Positions 8,403 to 17,998 are shown, counted from the first letter of the stretch. The stretch is 42,917 nt of DNA from an uncultured Flavobacteriaceae bacterium (GCA_913048215.1 CAJWXC010000003.1:1-42917), one strand, 5' to 3'. A program made the numbers and translations. Notes: generated by a model not told the origin, from the sequence alone.

Positions 8403-10096
8403 TTTTTTTGTATTCCTTTTGGAATAGAATTTATAAGTCTTTTGGTGTATTGTTTAACAGGGTTTGCGTATATTTCATCTGCATCACCCAACTCTTCGAT
8501 GACTCCCTTGTTCATAACCAATAATTGATCTGCCATGTATTTTACAACCGCTAAATCATGAGAAATAAAGATATAGGTAAAACCGAAATCTTCTTTAAGC
8601 TCATTCAGTAAATTAAGTACTTGCGCTTGCACAGAGATATCCAAAGCAGAAACACTTTCATCACAAATAACTAGTTTGGGCTCCATGGCGATGGTTCTTG
8701 CTATCCCAACTCGTTGGCGCTGACCTCCAGATAACTGATGTGGGTACCTATAAAAATAACTAGTCTCTAAACCAACGCGAGACAGTAGCTCCATTGCTTT
8801 TTCTTTGCGCTGCTTTTTGGAGCCTCCAATGTTGTGTACTTCCATGGGCTCCAGTATAGCCTCTCCAATAATTTTTCGAGGATGTAAAGAAGAGTACGGA
8901 TCTTGAAAAATAAGCTGAATATCTTTGCGCAAAGACCTTAAGTCTTTACTTTTTAGGGTAGTGATTTCTTTTCCTTTATAGAAAATAGCTCCTTTTGTGG
9001 CTTTTTCAAGTTGAAGAATCACTTTTCCAAGGGTTGATTTTCCACAACCAGACTCTCCTACAAGGCCCAGAGTTTCTCCTTCAAAAACATCAAAACTGAC
9101 CCCATTTACGGCTTTAATTTCTTGAGCTTGCCCAAATAAACCAACCTTAGTAAAATAAGATTTAGCAATATTTTCTACTCGCAGCAAAGGAGTTTTTGTG
9201 TATATACTGTGATGTCTTTTTGCGCGTTGCTGAGAGGTTATACTTTTAGGAATAAAACTATTATCTTTCATGGAGGCAATGGTTGGCAGGGTTTTATATC
9301 GCACATCAAGTGTAGGTCTTGACCCTAGTAGCGCTTTGGTATAAGGCATTTTTGGAGTCTCAAATATTTCCTTTACTGTTCCCTTCTCTACAATAGCTCC
9401 CTTATACATTACCACTACCCTGTTTGCAAGTTCAGATACAAGTGCTAAATCATGAGAGATAAAAAGCACACTCATGCCAGTTTGTTTTTGCAAGTCTTTG
9501 AGAAGCTGTAAAATTTCTTTTTGTACAGTAACATCAAGCGCTGTTGTTGGCTCGTCTGCAATTAATATTTTTGGCTTGCAAGCAATAGCCATAGCAATAA
9601 TTACACGCTGGATTTGCCCCCCACTTATTTGGTGTGGGTAACTTGTGTAAATATCTTGGGGCCTTGGAAGTTGTACTTTTTCAAAAAGCTGAAGTACTTC
9701 TTTTTTTACCTGTGAGGCATTAAATTTATTGTGTTGTAATAATATTTCAGCAACCTGGAAACCACAGGTTAAAGATGGGTTTAAAGCGCTCATTGGTTCT
9801 TGAAAAATCATGGCAATATCATTGCCTCGAAGCCTAGCAAACGCCTTAGGGTGTAAGGAGAGTAAGGAGGTTTGCTCGAATTCTATACAGCCCTTTATAT
9901 AAGTGTTATTGTCTGGAAGCAAGCCCATAATAGCCTTTGATGTAACGGATTTCCCACTTCCGGATTCTCCTACAATGGCTAAAATCTCATTTTCATACAA
10001 TGAAAAGCTAATATCCTTAACAACGGTAGTTGTCTTTTTGTTTTTCCCAAAAGAAATGTTTAACTCTAATACGTCAAGTATTTTTTTTGTTGCCAT
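8399..10096 (-). CDS. ABC transporter ATP-binding protein with two cassettes (oligopeptide/dipeptide type)
   Basis: The protein has two complete nucleotide-binding domains. The first has Walker A GESGSGKS at residues 43-50, signature ISGGQIQRV and Walker B ILIADEP. The second has [17 protein letters not shown] and LVICDES. Each cassette is followed by the oligopeptide-type extension ([20 protein letters not shown]), as in fused DppD-DppF or YejF proteins, which energise peptide importers. No permease or binding-protein gene is adjacent, so substrate and partner are unknown. I chose the ATG at 10096 (MATKKILDV, 565 residues) because the 14 codons upstream do not resemble the family. It trails the heme gene run on the same strand. 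Confidence 0.9.
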   Translation of the reverse strand: MATKKILDVLELNISFGKNKKTTTVVKDISFSLYENEILAIVGESGSGKSVTSKAIMGLLPDNNTYIKGCIEFEQTSLLSLHPKAFARLRGNDIAMIFQEPMSALNPSLTCGFQVAEILLQHNKFNASQVKKEVLQLFEKVQLPRPQDIYTSYPHQISGGQIQRVIIAMAIACKPKILIADEPTTALDVTVQKEILQLLKDLQKQTGMSVLFISHDLALVSELANRVVVMYKGAIVEKGTVKEIFETPKMPYTKALLGSRPTLDVRYKTLPTIASMKDNSFIPKSITSQQRAKRHHSIYTKTPLLRVENIAKSYFTKVGLFGQAQEIKAVNGVSFDVFEGETLGLVGESGCGKSTLGKVILQLEKATKGAIFYKGKEITTLKSKDLRSLRKDIQLIFQDPYSSLHPRKIIGEAILEPMEVHNIGGSKKQRKEKAMELLSRVGLETSYFYRYPHQLSGGQRQRVGIARTIAMEPKLVICDESVSALDISVQAQVLNLLNELKEDFGFTYIFISHDLAVVKYMADQLLVMNKGVIEELGDADEIYANPVKQYTKRLINSIPKGIQKN

Positions 10097-10168
10097 TGTA
10101 TCAAAGATAGTGAAATCACAGATGGAGACAGCACACAATTTTTATTTTGAGAAACTTGCTAATAACAG

Positions 10169-10882
10169 CTACACCGTTAAAACTTCACTGGGGCTTAACA
10201 ACTCCTGATTTCTCAGTTTCAAGATAATTTGCGCTACTGTGACGGTGTCCTTTTCACAGTAGGCAACAATTCTGGCAATGTTATTTTCTTTGTAAAACAC
10301 ATCTCTTACCTGATCCCCTGAAATATCATTTTTTGGAGATGGGATTCCTAAAACGTGCGCCATAAGACCAAGAGATGTAAAGGTTTTATAATCACCAAAC
10401 TTCCACAATTCTAGGGTGTCCAGATGTGGGATCTCCCAAGGTTTTTTGCCAAACAAATTGAGTTTTTCAGGCAAATCAATACCAAGAATAACCATGCGCC
10501 GCGCAATGTAGGGGAAGTCAAATTCTTTTCCGTTGTGAGCGCACAACAAGTGGTTAGATTTGTTAAAATGGGTTTCTAGTAGGGTTTTAAAGTCTTTTAA
10601 AATAGTAGCTTCCTGTCCATGGAAGCTGGTAACCCTAAAGCTTCTTGGGTCTTCTTCTTTTTTGAAGTATCCCACAGAAATACAAATTATTTTACCAAAC
10701 TCAGCCCAAATTCCAGCCCTGTCGTAGAAGGCTTCGGGCGTGAATTTTTCTTTTCTTTGGTATTTAGTTTTTGCCTCCCAAAGTAGTTTTGTGTGTTTCT
10801 CTAGTGAGTTGTAATCAGCAAATTGAGGAACGGTTTCGATATCCAAAAATAGGATGTGCTCTAGTTTTATACGTTTTATCAT
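10169..10882 (-). CDS. DEDD-type 3'-5' exonuclease (PolB-like exonuclease fold)
   Basis: The 237-residue product resembles the predicted PolB-like 3'-5' exonuclease family (RNase H fold). Exo I is FLDIETVP with Asp 14 and Glu 16. Exo II is in LLCAHNGKEFDFPYIARR, and Exo III is YCEKDTVTVAQIIL with Tyr and Asp four residues apart, as in the DEDDy subgroup. It would remove nucleotides from 3' ends of DNA or RNA using two metal ions; its cellular job is not known. It lies 67 bases after hemB on the same strand, so it may be read from the heme operon without taking part in heme synthesis. It has no polymerase domain. Confidence 0.82.
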   Translation of the reverse strand: MIKRIKLEHILFLDIETVPQFADYNSLEKHTKLLWEAKTKYQRKEKFTPEAFYDRAGIWAEFGKIICISVGYFKKEEDPRSFRVTSFHGQEATILKDFKTLLETHFNKSNHLLCAHNGKEFDFPYIARRMVILGIDLPEKLNLFGKKPWEIPHLDTLELWKFGDYKTFTSLGLMAHVLGIPSPKNDISGDQVRDVFYKENNIARIVAYCEKDTVTVAQIILKLRNQELLSPSEVLTV

Positions 10883-10949
10883 GATAATGTGAGCGGGGAG
10901 TAGACATTAAAATTACGCTATTATTTTTAAATACTAAAATAACAGGCCA

Positions 10950-11933
10950 TTAAAGTATTGTTACAGCATCTTTGGCAAAATAGCTGGCAATCATGTGAGC
11001 TCCCGCTCTTTTTATGCTCAAGAGTTGCTCCATCATTACTGCATTATGATCTAGCCACCCTTTTTGTGCCGCAGCTTTTAGCATAGCATATTCTCCACTT
11101 ACTTGATACACCGCTACAGGGACATCAACGGCATTGCTTATCTCTCTTACGATGTCTAGATAGCACAGACCTGGCTTTACCATTACTATATCTGCCCCTT
11201 CCTTAATATCCATAAGAGTTTCTTTGATAGCCTCTTTCCTGTTTGCAGGGTCCATTTGGTAGGTTTTTTTGTCTTTTGGAATGTTTTTGAGATCCACTGG
11301 TGCGCTTTGAAGGGCATCTCTAAAAGGTCCGTAAAAAGCACTAGCATATTTGGCGCTATAACTCATAATACCTGTGTTGTGAAATCCTTCTTGCTCGAGC
11401 AAAGAGCGAATATCTAAAATACGCCCATCCATCATATCGCTGGGAGCAACAATATCTGCTCCTGCTTGTGCATGGCTTAGCGCCATTTCTGACAAGACGC
11501 TATTTGTATCATCATTTTGTATAATGCCCTGCTCCACAATGCCATCATGACCATATTTTGAGTACGGGTCTAATGCCACATCTGTCATTACAATCATATC
11601 TGGACACACATCTTTTATGGTTTTAATGGCTCGTTGCATCAGCCCTTGGGCATTTAAAGCCTCTGTCCCTTTATTGTCTTTAAGTTTTTCAGAGACTTTT
11701 ACAAACACCAGCACACTGGTAAGCCCCATTACCCAGAGCTCTAGTATTTCTTTTCGCAATAGATCTAAAGAATACCGGTAGTAATCTGGCATAGATGGTA
11801 TTTCTTGCTTTATCCCTTTCCCCTCAACGACAAATACGGGAACTATAAAATCTGTTGGCGCAATACTTGTCTCTCTCACTAGGTTTCTAATGGCCTGGGT
11901 TGTTCTAAGTCTTCTGTTTCTTCTTAACATCAT
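10950..11933 (-). CDS. hemB: Porphobilinogen synthase (delta-aminolevulinate dehydratase)
   Basis: HemB condenses two 5-aminolevulinate molecules to porphobilinogen. The 327-residue product has both active-site lysines: Lys 195 in SYSAKYASAFYG and Lys 253 in VMVKPGLCYLD. The metal-binding segment (residues 118-131) reads DVALDPYSKYGHDG. The three zinc-ligand cysteines of zinc-type enzymes are replaced by Ala/Asp residues, so this is the aspartate-rich, magnesium-type variant by known family rules. It lies 49 bases after hemF in the heme gene run. A second ATG one codon in (11930) is equally possible as the start. Confidence 0.97.
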   Translation of the reverse strand: MMLRRNRRLRTTQAIRNLVRETSIAPTDFIVPVFVVEGKGIKQEIPSMPDYYRYSLDLLRKEILELWVMGLTSVLVFVKVSEKLKDNKGTEALNAQGLMQRAIKTIKDVCPDMIVMTDVALDPYSKYGHDGIVEQGIIQNDDTNSVLSEMALSHAQAGADIVAPSDMMDGRILDIRSLLEQEGFHNTGIMSYSAKYASAFYGPFRDALQSAPVDLKNIPKDKKTYQMDPANRKEAIKETLMDIKEGADIVMVKPGLCYLDIVREISNAVDVPVAVYQVSGEYAMLKAAAQKGWLDHNAVMMEQLLSIKRAGAHMIASYFAKDAVTIL

Positions 11934-11982
11934 TTTTTTACCTCTTGCGGCACTTGATACATGATCTTATGCCAAGTTAATT

Positions 11983-12885
11983 TTAAACCCAGTTAACAGG
12001 GTTTTTTAACACTTTAATTAATTTTTCTTCCTCGCTACCCGCTTCTGGTTGGTGGTTATAGCGCCATTGTACCCTTGGCGGCAGGCTCATTAAAATACTT
12101 TCTATGCGGCCATTGGTTTTTAAACCAAAGAGGGTGCCTTTATCGTGTACCAAATTAAACTCTACGTAGCGTCCTCGGCGTACTTCTTGCCAGTCTTTGT
12201 GTGCTTGTGTGTAGGGCAACTCTTTTCTTTTTTCAACAATAGGTGTGTAGGCATCAAGAAAGCTGTTTCCAATTTGGGTAACAAAATTAAACCAATCTTT
12301 GATTTGCATCTGTGGAGATTTTTTACAGTAATCAAAAAATAAGCCTCCCACCCCTCTTGCTTCTTCTCTGTGTGGGTTGTAAAAATAGTCATCACAACGC
12401 GCTTTGTATTTTGGATAAAATAAAGGATTGTGAATATCACAGGCAGCTTTGCATGTTTTGTGAAAATGTATTGCATCTTCTTCAAACAAATAATACGGGG
12501 TAAGATCTTGACCTCCCCCAAACCATTGATCTATTAAAGAACCTTGTTTGTCATACATTTCAAAATAACGCCAATTAGCATGCACCGTTGGCACCATAGG
12601 GTTTAAAGGATGTAATACCAAACTAAGGCCACAGGCAAAAAAATTGGCCTCTTTTACACCAAAGTATGTTTGCATGCTTTTTGGCAATTCACCAAAGACT
12701 TCACTTGTGTTTACGCCTCCTTTTTCAAATACGGTTCCGTTTTCAATAATTCTAGTACGCCCACCTCCGCCCTGTGGACGCTCCCAAAGGTCTTGTTTAA
12801 AAGTAGCCCCACAATCAATAGCCTCAATTTTTGAGGTAATGGTATTTTGAAGGTCTTTTATATAAGCTACAAATTGTTCTTTCAT
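11983..12885 (-). CDS. hemF: Oxygen-dependent coproporphyrinogen III oxidase
   Basis: HemF decarboxylates two propionates of coproporphyrinogen III to vinyl groups using O2, giving protoporphyrinogen IX. The 300-residue product is collinear with the family. It contains GGGGRTRIIENGTVFEKGG near the N-terminus, VHANWRYFE, WFGGGQDLTPYYLFEED, and near the C-terminus RRGRYVEFNLVHDKGT and SILMSLPP. The start ATG overlaps the stop of the upstream EI24-like gene by 4 bases, which indicates tight coupling. Choosing the oxygen-dependent enzyme rather than the radical-SAM HemN/HemZ fits an aerobic organism; whether a second, anaerobic enzyme exists elsewhere cannot be seen. Confidence 0.97.
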   Translation of the reverse strand: MKEQFVAYIKDLQNTITSKIEAIDCGATFKQDLWERPQGGGGRTRIIENGTVFEKGGVNTSEVFGELPKSMQTYFGVKEANFFACGLSLVLHPLNPMVPTVHANWRYFEMYDKQGSLIDQWFGGGQDLTPYYLFEEDAIHFHKTCKAACDIHNPLFYPKYKARCDDYFYNPHREEARGVGGLFFDYCKKSPQMQIKDWFNFVTQIGNSFLDAYTPIVEKRKELPYTQAHKDWQEVRRGRYVEFNLVHDKGTLFGLKTNGRIESILMSLPPRVQWRYNHQPEAGSEEEKLIKVLKNPVNWV

Positions 12886-13619
12886 TTTTTATTTTCAATA
12901 AATCCTATAGTTTGTGATGTGGCAGCCGTTACAGATAAAGGTAATACAAGTAGCACCCCAATAAAAGGAATAAAAAGCATCATGGTAAATATAATACCAT
13001 TACCTATAGCAACGCCTTTATGCCTTTTTACAAACTGCACACTTTCTTTATATCCATAATGGCGCTCAAGTGTGTAATCCATATTACCAAAACCAGCATA
13101 GTAGGCTTGGACCAAAAACAATACTACCGTTGTAATAATGTTTAATCCCGGAACCAGACTTAAAACTAGTAGCGGTATTGTAATTAAAATTTCTAGGGTT
13201 AGGTTTCTGACATTAACCCGTATACCACGCCATAATTGAGCAGTGTTACTGGTCTTTCTATGGATATGCTGGGTACCTAAAAAATGCCTTTCTATTGCCT
13301 CAGAAACAGGACTCATAAAAGGAGCACTTAAGGCCATTACAATGTGTTTGTATACAATTAAGCCTAAAACAATAATTAACACTCCCCCAAGTATTTCTGC
13401 AAGGCTATGAAACCAATCAGCGCCCCATTGCCACACCCAAATTTGGTCAATGATATCAGCAATAGGGTCCCTTAGACTCCAGGCAAATAATATTATTAAG
13501 ACTGCTGTAAAAAAACTTATTAAAACAGGAATAGCAAAGTATTTCCACAAACCCAAGCGACCAATAAGCCCCAATGCGCTCGGGTATGCCTTAATGCCTT
13601 TAAAGATATTTTGTACCAT
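12882..13619 (-). CDS. EI24/CysZ-like integral membrane protein
   Basis: The 245-residue product is hydrophobic, with about five likely membrane segments: about residues 28-50, 75-100, 145-175 (possibly two) and 205-230. Its layout and motifs (YPSALGLIGRLGLWKYF near the start, LSAPFMSPVSEAIE in the middle) match the EI24/CysZ family. CysZ is a sulfate permease in enterobacteria, but most EI24 relatives have no known function. It overlaps hemF by 4 bases and follows the small gene at 13631 by 11 bases, so it is embedded in the heme operon. A link to heme or porphyrin precursor handling is possible but only inferred from position. Confidence 0.75.
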   Translation of the reverse strand: MVQNIFKGIKAYPSALGLIGRLGLWKYFAIPVLISFFTAVLIILFAWSLRDPIADIIDQIWVWQWGADWFHSLAEILGGVLIIVLGLIVYKHIVMALSAPFMSPVSEAIERHFLGTQHIHRKTSNTAQLWRGIRVNVRNLTLEILITIPLLVLSLVPGLNIITTVVLFLVQAYYAGFGNMDYTLERHYGYKESVQFVKRHKGVAIGNGIIFTMMLFIPFIGVLLVLPLSVTAATSQTIGFIENKK

Positions 13620-13630
13620 GAGGTGCTTTT

Positions 13631-14119
13631 TTACTCTGTCAAATATACCAACTCATTTTTATGCTGGTGCATTTGTTCAATTTTCTTTGTTTTTTGTGCT
13701 TTTTGACTCATTTTTTGCAATAAATCAATGATTTTTGCCTCTTTTTGATCTAAATGATTCAAAAAAAAGATTCTTCCAATAGTGTTATTGTGTAAATCCA
13801 TTTCTTGATCTAAAATTTCATTTTGAGTGACTTTTTCATACAAATCACCCACTTTTTGAGCCCAAAACACACTTTTTTGCTTGTTTTTGGCATATTTCAT
13901 TATTTTTCTACAAATCAATACATTCCAAAGAGCATGCCTAAATGCATTTGCTTTATTGCTTTTGTGATGGGTTTGTTTATAGAGCCTATCACAGATAAGT
14001 AGTGTTTTTTTTGTTGCCCTAATGGTGGGTATAATATAGTGCGGACGTGACAAAAACAAAAGCGATAGCCTTGTGAGCTGCCCTAGATGTAATTTTGTTA
14101 TGCGCCCCCAGATATTCAC
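13631..14119 (-). CDS. Uncharacterised protein, resembling the DUF6973 family
   Basis: The product has 162 residues and no known function. It has two motif-like stretches with polar residues that look catalytic or metal-binding: NKANAFRHALWNVLICRK (residues about 57-74, with Arg-His) and NEILDQEMDLHNNTIGR (about 99-115, with Glu, Asp and His). These resemble the DUF6973 family of Bacteroidota as far as I can recall; a profile search would be decisive. The C-terminal third is a lysine- and glutamine-rich, probably helical segment. No signal peptide is evident. Its start overlaps the end of hemE by one base and the EI24 gene follows after 11 bases, so it is transcribed within the heme run. Confidence 0.65.
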   Translation of the reverse strand: MNIWGRITKLHLGQLTRLSLLFLSRPHYIIPTIRATKKTLLICDRLYKQTHHKSNKANAFRHALWNVLICRKIMKYAKNKQKSVFWAQKVGDLYEKVTQNEILDQEMDLHNNTIGRIFFLNHLDQKEAKIIDLLQKMSQKAQKTKKIEQMHQHKNELVYLTE

Positions 14120-15147
14120 TAAGTTGCTTTGTATTGTTGTACCGCCTCAATAAATGCAGCTGCATTTTCTACAGGGATATTGGGTAAAATTCCGTGGCCC
14201 AGATTTACAATATATCTATCTTTTCCAAAGGCGTCAATCATTTGTTTCACCTGTTTTTTTATCTCCTTAGGAGGGCTAAAAAGCCTTGTTGGATCAAAGT
14301 TACCTTGCAGGGTAATCTTCCCGCCTGTTAATTTTCGTGCATTTTTAGCAGAACATGTCCAGTCTATTCCCAGTGCGCTGGCACCACTTTTTGCCATGGT
14401 GTCTAGGGCAAACCAACACCCTTTTCCAAAAGCAATTACAGGGGCATGGTCTTTTAAGGCATCAATAATTTGTTGGATGTATTGCCAAGAAAATTCCCCA
14501 TAATCAACAGGAGATAGCATGCCACCCCAACTATCAAAAACCTGAACAGCATCTACTCCTGCATTTACTTTTTCTTTTAGATAGGCAATGGTTGTGTCTG
14601 TAATTTTTTGAAGAAGCTCATGAGCAGCAACGGGCTGGGTAAAACAAAACTGTTTTGCTTTGTCAAAATTTTTGCTTCCCTGTCCTTGCACGCAGTAGCA
14701 TAATATAGTCCAAGGGCTCCCTGCAAAACCAATGAGTGGAATTTCATCGTTGAGTTTTTCTTTAGTCATTTTAATGGCCTCCATTACATACCCTAGGCTT
14801 TGATGAATATCTGGAACCACTACCCTGTCAAGATCTTTTTGAGACCTTATGGGATTTGGTAACCAAGGTCCAACATCTGGCCTCATCTCAACGGCTATAT
14901 TCATTGCCTGCGGAATCACTAATATGTCACTAAATAATATTGCGGCATCCATACCATATCTACGAATAGGCTGCACGGTTATTTCACTTGCAAGTTCTGG
15001 AGTTTGACAGCGCGTAAAAAAATCATACTTTGCTTTAATTTCCATAAATTCTGGCAAATAACGGCCCGCTTGTCTCATCATCCAAACGGGGGGTCTATCT
15101 ACTGTCTCTCCTTTTAGAGCTCTTAAGAATAAATCATTTTTAATCAT
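14119..15147 (-). CDS. hemE: Uroporphyrinogen decarboxylase
   Basis: HemE removes four acetate carboxyls from uroporphyrinogen III to give coproporphyrinogen III. The 342-residue product shows the N-terminal signature [17 protein letters not shown] (about residues 18-34), [16 protein letters not shown] in the middle, the [14 protein letters not shown] segment, and the C-terminal [14 protein letters not shown]. No cofactor motif is expected. It follows hemD by only 9 bases and overlaps the next gene by one, as in a single transcription unit. Confidence 0.98.
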   Translation of the reverse strand: MIKNDLFLRALKGETVDRPPVWMMRQAGRYLPEFMEIKAKYDFFTRCQTPELASEITVQPIRRYGMDAAILFSDILVIPQAMNIAVEMRPDVGPWLPNPIRSQKDLDRVVVPDIHQSLGYVMEAIKMTKEKLNDEIPLIGFAGSPWTILCYCVQGQGSKNFDKAKQFCFTQPVAAHELLQKITDTTIAYLKEKVNAGVDAVQVFDSWGGMLSPVDYGEFSWQYIQQIIDALKDHAPVIAFGKGCWFALDTMAKSGASALGIDWTCSAKNARKLTGGKITLQGNFDPTRLFSPPKEIKKQVKQMIDAFGKDRYIVNLGHGILPNIPVENAAAFIEAVQQYKAT

Positions 15148-15156
15148 ACTATAGTT

Positions 15157-15810
15157 TTATAAAATGGCTATGGTTTTTTCCAACACGCTTTGGATTGTAT
15201 TTGAATTTGCTACAACAACACTTTTAAAATATTTTTTTGCGCTAGTAGCTGTTGTTTGTCCAATGCAAAAAGCATGGGCATTTGTTTGGTGATTATTTTC
15301 TGAAATATAACTTGTTACGCCACTTGGGCTAAAAAACAAGATTCCACTCCATTTTTGGTCAAATTTCTTTGTTTTTAGCACTGTTTTATATGTTTTTACC
15401 TCAAAAAGGGTCATTTTTTCATTTTTTAGGGCATTTGGAAGCTCCTCTCTTCTGATGGTTCCGCAGAAATAATAAAAAACCCTGTTTTTGTAGTTTTTTA
15501 CTATCTTTTGACTCAATTCTGTAGCATTTTGGCCAATTTCTACCACTTTTAACCCATTTTTCTCTAAAAGGGTCTTTGTTTTATTGCCAACACAAAAACA
15601 ATTTTTTATGCCTAAATCTCCTTTATTTTTTGCTATAACAGAACGTACCGCTTGTTGGCTAGTAAAAATTGCATTATCTATTGCTCCAGGAATTTTAAAA
15701 TTTAAAAATTCTATAGCAATGGCATCATAATCTACTATGCACAACCCTTTTTGAGATAAAAGCTCTCTTTGATCTGGGTTTAGTTTTTTAGTAGATAAAA
15801 TGTTTTTCAT
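15157..15810 (-). CDS. hemD: Uroporphyrinogen-III synthase
   Basis: HemD cyclises hydroxymethylbilane with inversion of ring D. The family is very divergent, so position carries much of the call. The 217-residue product lies between hemC (6 bases away) and hemE (9 bases away). It shows a two-domain pattern with family-like pieces: AIFTSQQAVRSVI around residue 48, YYFCGTIRREELP around 113, and ILFFSPSGVTSYI near 157. The gene is noticeably A/T-rich with many lysine and asparagine codons compared with hemE, which is common for this weakly constrained protein. Confidence 0.88.
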   Translation of the reverse strand: MKNILSTKKLNPDQRELLSQKGLCIVDYDAIAIEFLNFKIPGAIDNAIFTSQQAVRSVIAKNKGDLGIKNCFCVGNKTKTLLEKNGLKVVEIGQNATELSQKIVKNYKNRVFYYFCGTIRREELPNALKNEKMTLFEVKTYKTVLKTKKFDQKWSGILFFSPSGVTSYISENNHQTNAHAFCIGQTTATSAKKYFKSVVVANSNTIQSVLEKTIAIL

Positions 15811-15816
15811 TTTTAG

Positions 15817-16731
15817 CTATACATTCATGTTCTTTTTAATCTCTTTAAGCAACATATCTGCACCTTTTTGCAGCAACTCTTTTGCAATTTTCTCGCCTGC
15901 TTTGAAAGCTAGATGGGGTAAAATAGTTTTTTCTATTGCAACTTTTTTACTGCCATCAAGAGAAAAGAGCTCCCCTTCAAATAGTATAGTATCCCCTTGT
16001 ATTTTTGCAAGTGCGCCTATGGGTGCAGTACATCCTCCTTCAAGAGTTCTTAAAAAATCACGCTCTATTTGTGTGCATATTTGTGATGGGGCGTGATTCA
16101 ACTTTTCAATTGCCTGTAAACAAAAAAGATCGTTTTGCAAACCAACCACAACCATAGCTCCCTGCGCGGGAGCAGGGGTCATCCAATGTAGGTCGGTATA
16201 GTTTTTGGGTAAAACCTTAATGCGCTCAAGGCCAGCTTTGGCAAAAATAGCGCCTTGCCAAGGGTTGTCTTGTAGTTTTTGTAAACGGGTATTTACATTA
16301 CCCCTTAAATTTACCACGGTGTGGTTTGGATATCGGTGGAGCCACTGTGCTTTGCGCCTTAAAGATCCCGTTGCTATGGTACAAGATTTTGAGAGATCTA
16401 TGGGTTGCTTTGTAACTAAAATATCTTGGGTACTGGCTCTGTTTAATACCGCTCCCTGAACAATCCCTTTGGGGAGCGCGGTTGGTACATCTTTAAAAGA
16501 GTGCACTGCGATATCAACGGTATTGTTTAACATGGCAACATCTAGTGTTTTTGTAAAAACACCTGTAATTCCTAACTCGTATAAAGGAGTGTCTAGATTT
16601 AGATCCCCTACAGATTTTACAGAAACTATTTGTGTGCTATAGCCCAATGCCTGTAACTTGTCTTGAACAGTGTGTGCTTGCCATAGAGCAAGTTGGCTAT
16701 CCCTGGTGCCTATTTTGATAACCTTATTCAT
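15817..16731 (-). CDS. hemC: Hydroxymethylbilane synthase (porphobilinogen deaminase)
   Basis: HemC links four porphobilinogens into hydroxymethylbilane, using a dipyrromethane cofactor attached to a cysteine. That Cys is residue 234, in LEGGCTAPIGAL. The 304-residue product also has the N-terminal IGTRDSQLALWQA, the substrate loop DIAVHSFKDVPT, and GSLRRKAQW with LRGNVNTRLQKL. The start overlaps the end of hemA by 8 bases, so the two are translationally coupled. Confidence 0.98.
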   Translation of the reverse strand: MNKVIKIGTRDSQLALWQAHTVQDKLQALGYSTQIVSVKSVGDLNLDTPLYELGITGVFTKTLDVAMLNNTVDIAVHSFKDVPTALPKGIVQGAVLNRASTQDILVTKQPIDLSKSCTIATGSLRRKAQWLHRYPNHTVVNLRGNVNTRLQKLQDNPWQGAIFAKAGLERIKVLPKNYTDLHWMTPAPAQGAMVVVGLQNDLFCLQAIEKLNHAPSQICTQIERDFLRTLEGGCTAPIGALAKIQGDTILFEGELFSLDGSKKVAIEKTILPHLAFKAGEKIAKELLQKGADMLLKEIKKNMNV

Positions 16732-17998
16732 GATGCTCCTGGTTTAATTTAAATATTTGCTCAATTAAACCTGCCGTTTGTTTGGGGTTACTGCTGCTGT
16801 TTTTTAAATGGTTTGCAACCTGAGTGGTAATTTTTTGGATAATTCTATCACTTATAATTTCTGCCTGCTCTTGATTAAAACCAGAAAGTTTACGACGCTG
16901 GTTGTCAATTTCACCAATTTTTATTTCACCAAGTTTGTTTTTTAATGCTTTTATTGTAGGGGCAAAACTCCTGTGTTGCGCCCAAGTATCAAACTCTGCC
17001 TCAGCTTCTTTTATAAGGTTTTGGGCTAGTGGTATTTGTGATTGTCTGTGGGCTAGGGTTGCGTCTGTAACCTTAGAAAGCTCGTCTAAATGTACAAGTG
17101 TAACATTAGGGTTTTGTGTCACGTTATTGGCCACATTTTTTGGAATAGATAAATCTAAAATTAAAAGGGGCTTTTTTAAATACAACAGTTCTTTACTTAT
17201 GGTAGGTTGCTGTGCTCCTGTTGCTACAATCATAATATCGCTTTTAGCAATTTCACTTTGAATATTAGCATAATCTTTCACAACTAGATTAAATTTTCCA
17301 GCCATTACCTCTGCCTTAGTCTTAGTTCTATTGATAAGGGTAATATGATCGTTTTTAGTATGTTTTATAAGATTTTCACAAGTATTACGACCAATTTTTC
17401 CAATCCCAAAAAGAAGTATATTTTTTTCGCTCACATAGGGCACTCTTGCCATTATGTATTGCACCGCAGCAAAACTAACAGAGGTTGCACCGGTAGAAAT
17501 TTCAGTTTCATTTTTAATTCGCTTACTTGCTTGTATTACTGCATTTCCAAGCCGTTCCATATATGGGTTTAACATTCCCATTTTTTTTGAGCGACTCAGG
17601 CTTTTACGAAGTTGGCTAATAATTTCAAAATCACCTAAGATTTGACTATCAAGACCAGTACCTACTTTAAATAGGTGTGATACCGCCCGTTGATCTTGGT
17701 ACACATAGGCTACTTTTTCAAACTCAGAAATACTCCCAGTGGTGTGTTCACACAGTAATGTAACTAAATCTTTAGCCTTTTGGGCAAACCCATAAAGTTC
17801 TGTTCTGTTACACGTTGAAATAAGAGTGAGTGATCTTACTGCAGATTGTTTGCTGGCAATTAAAATATCTTTTTGAACATTTTCTGAAACACTAAAACGT
17901 CCTCTTACTTCTGCATCAGCCTTTTTGTAATTAAGGCCAATGGCAAAGAATGTACCCTTTGAAGATGCCTCGTATGGGCTTTTAGCGTTGTTTTTCAT
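16724..17998 (-). CDS. hemA: Glutamyl-tRNA reductase
   Basis: HemA reduces glutamyl-tRNA to glutamate-1-semialdehyde with NADPH, the first and usually controlled step of the C5 heme route. With the start at 17998 (MKNNAKSP) the product has 424 residues, close to the family norm; a longer reading from 18061 adds 21 codons that look like leader sequence. The catalytic Cys is residue 63 in LISTCNRTELYG, and the NADP-binding loop LFGIGKIGRNT and the TGATSVSFAAVQ stretch are present. It is the first gene of the minus-strand heme run and faces an AraC-type regulator across about 200 bases of structured intergenic DNA. The next enzyme, HemL, is not in this window. Confidence 0.97.
   Translation of the reverse strand: MKNNAKSPYEASSKGTFFAIGLNYKKADAEVRGRFSVSENVQKDILIASKQSAVRSLTLISTCNRTELYGFAQKAKDLVTLLCEHTTGSISEFEKVAYVYQDQRAVSHLFKVGTGLDSQILGDFEIISQLRKSLSRSKKMGMLNPYMERLGNAVIQASKRIKNETEISTGATSVSFAAVQYIMARVPYVSEKNILLFGIGKIGRNTCENLIKHTKNDHITLINRTKTKAEVMAGKFNLVVKDYANIQSEIAKSDIMIVATGAQQPTISKELLYLKKPLLILDLSIPKNVANNVTQNPNVTLVHLDELSKVTDATLAHRQSQIPLAQNLIKEAEAEFDTWAQHRSFAPTIKALKNKLGEIKIGEIDNQRRKLSGFNQEQAEIISDRIIQKITTQVANHLKNSSSNPKQTAGLIEQIFKLNQEHHE

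Noticed and set aside
10097-10138. Longer N-terminus of the two-cassette ABC ATPase
   Set aside because: The added 14 residues (MCAVSICDFTIFDT) do not resemble the family and precede a normal ATG start.
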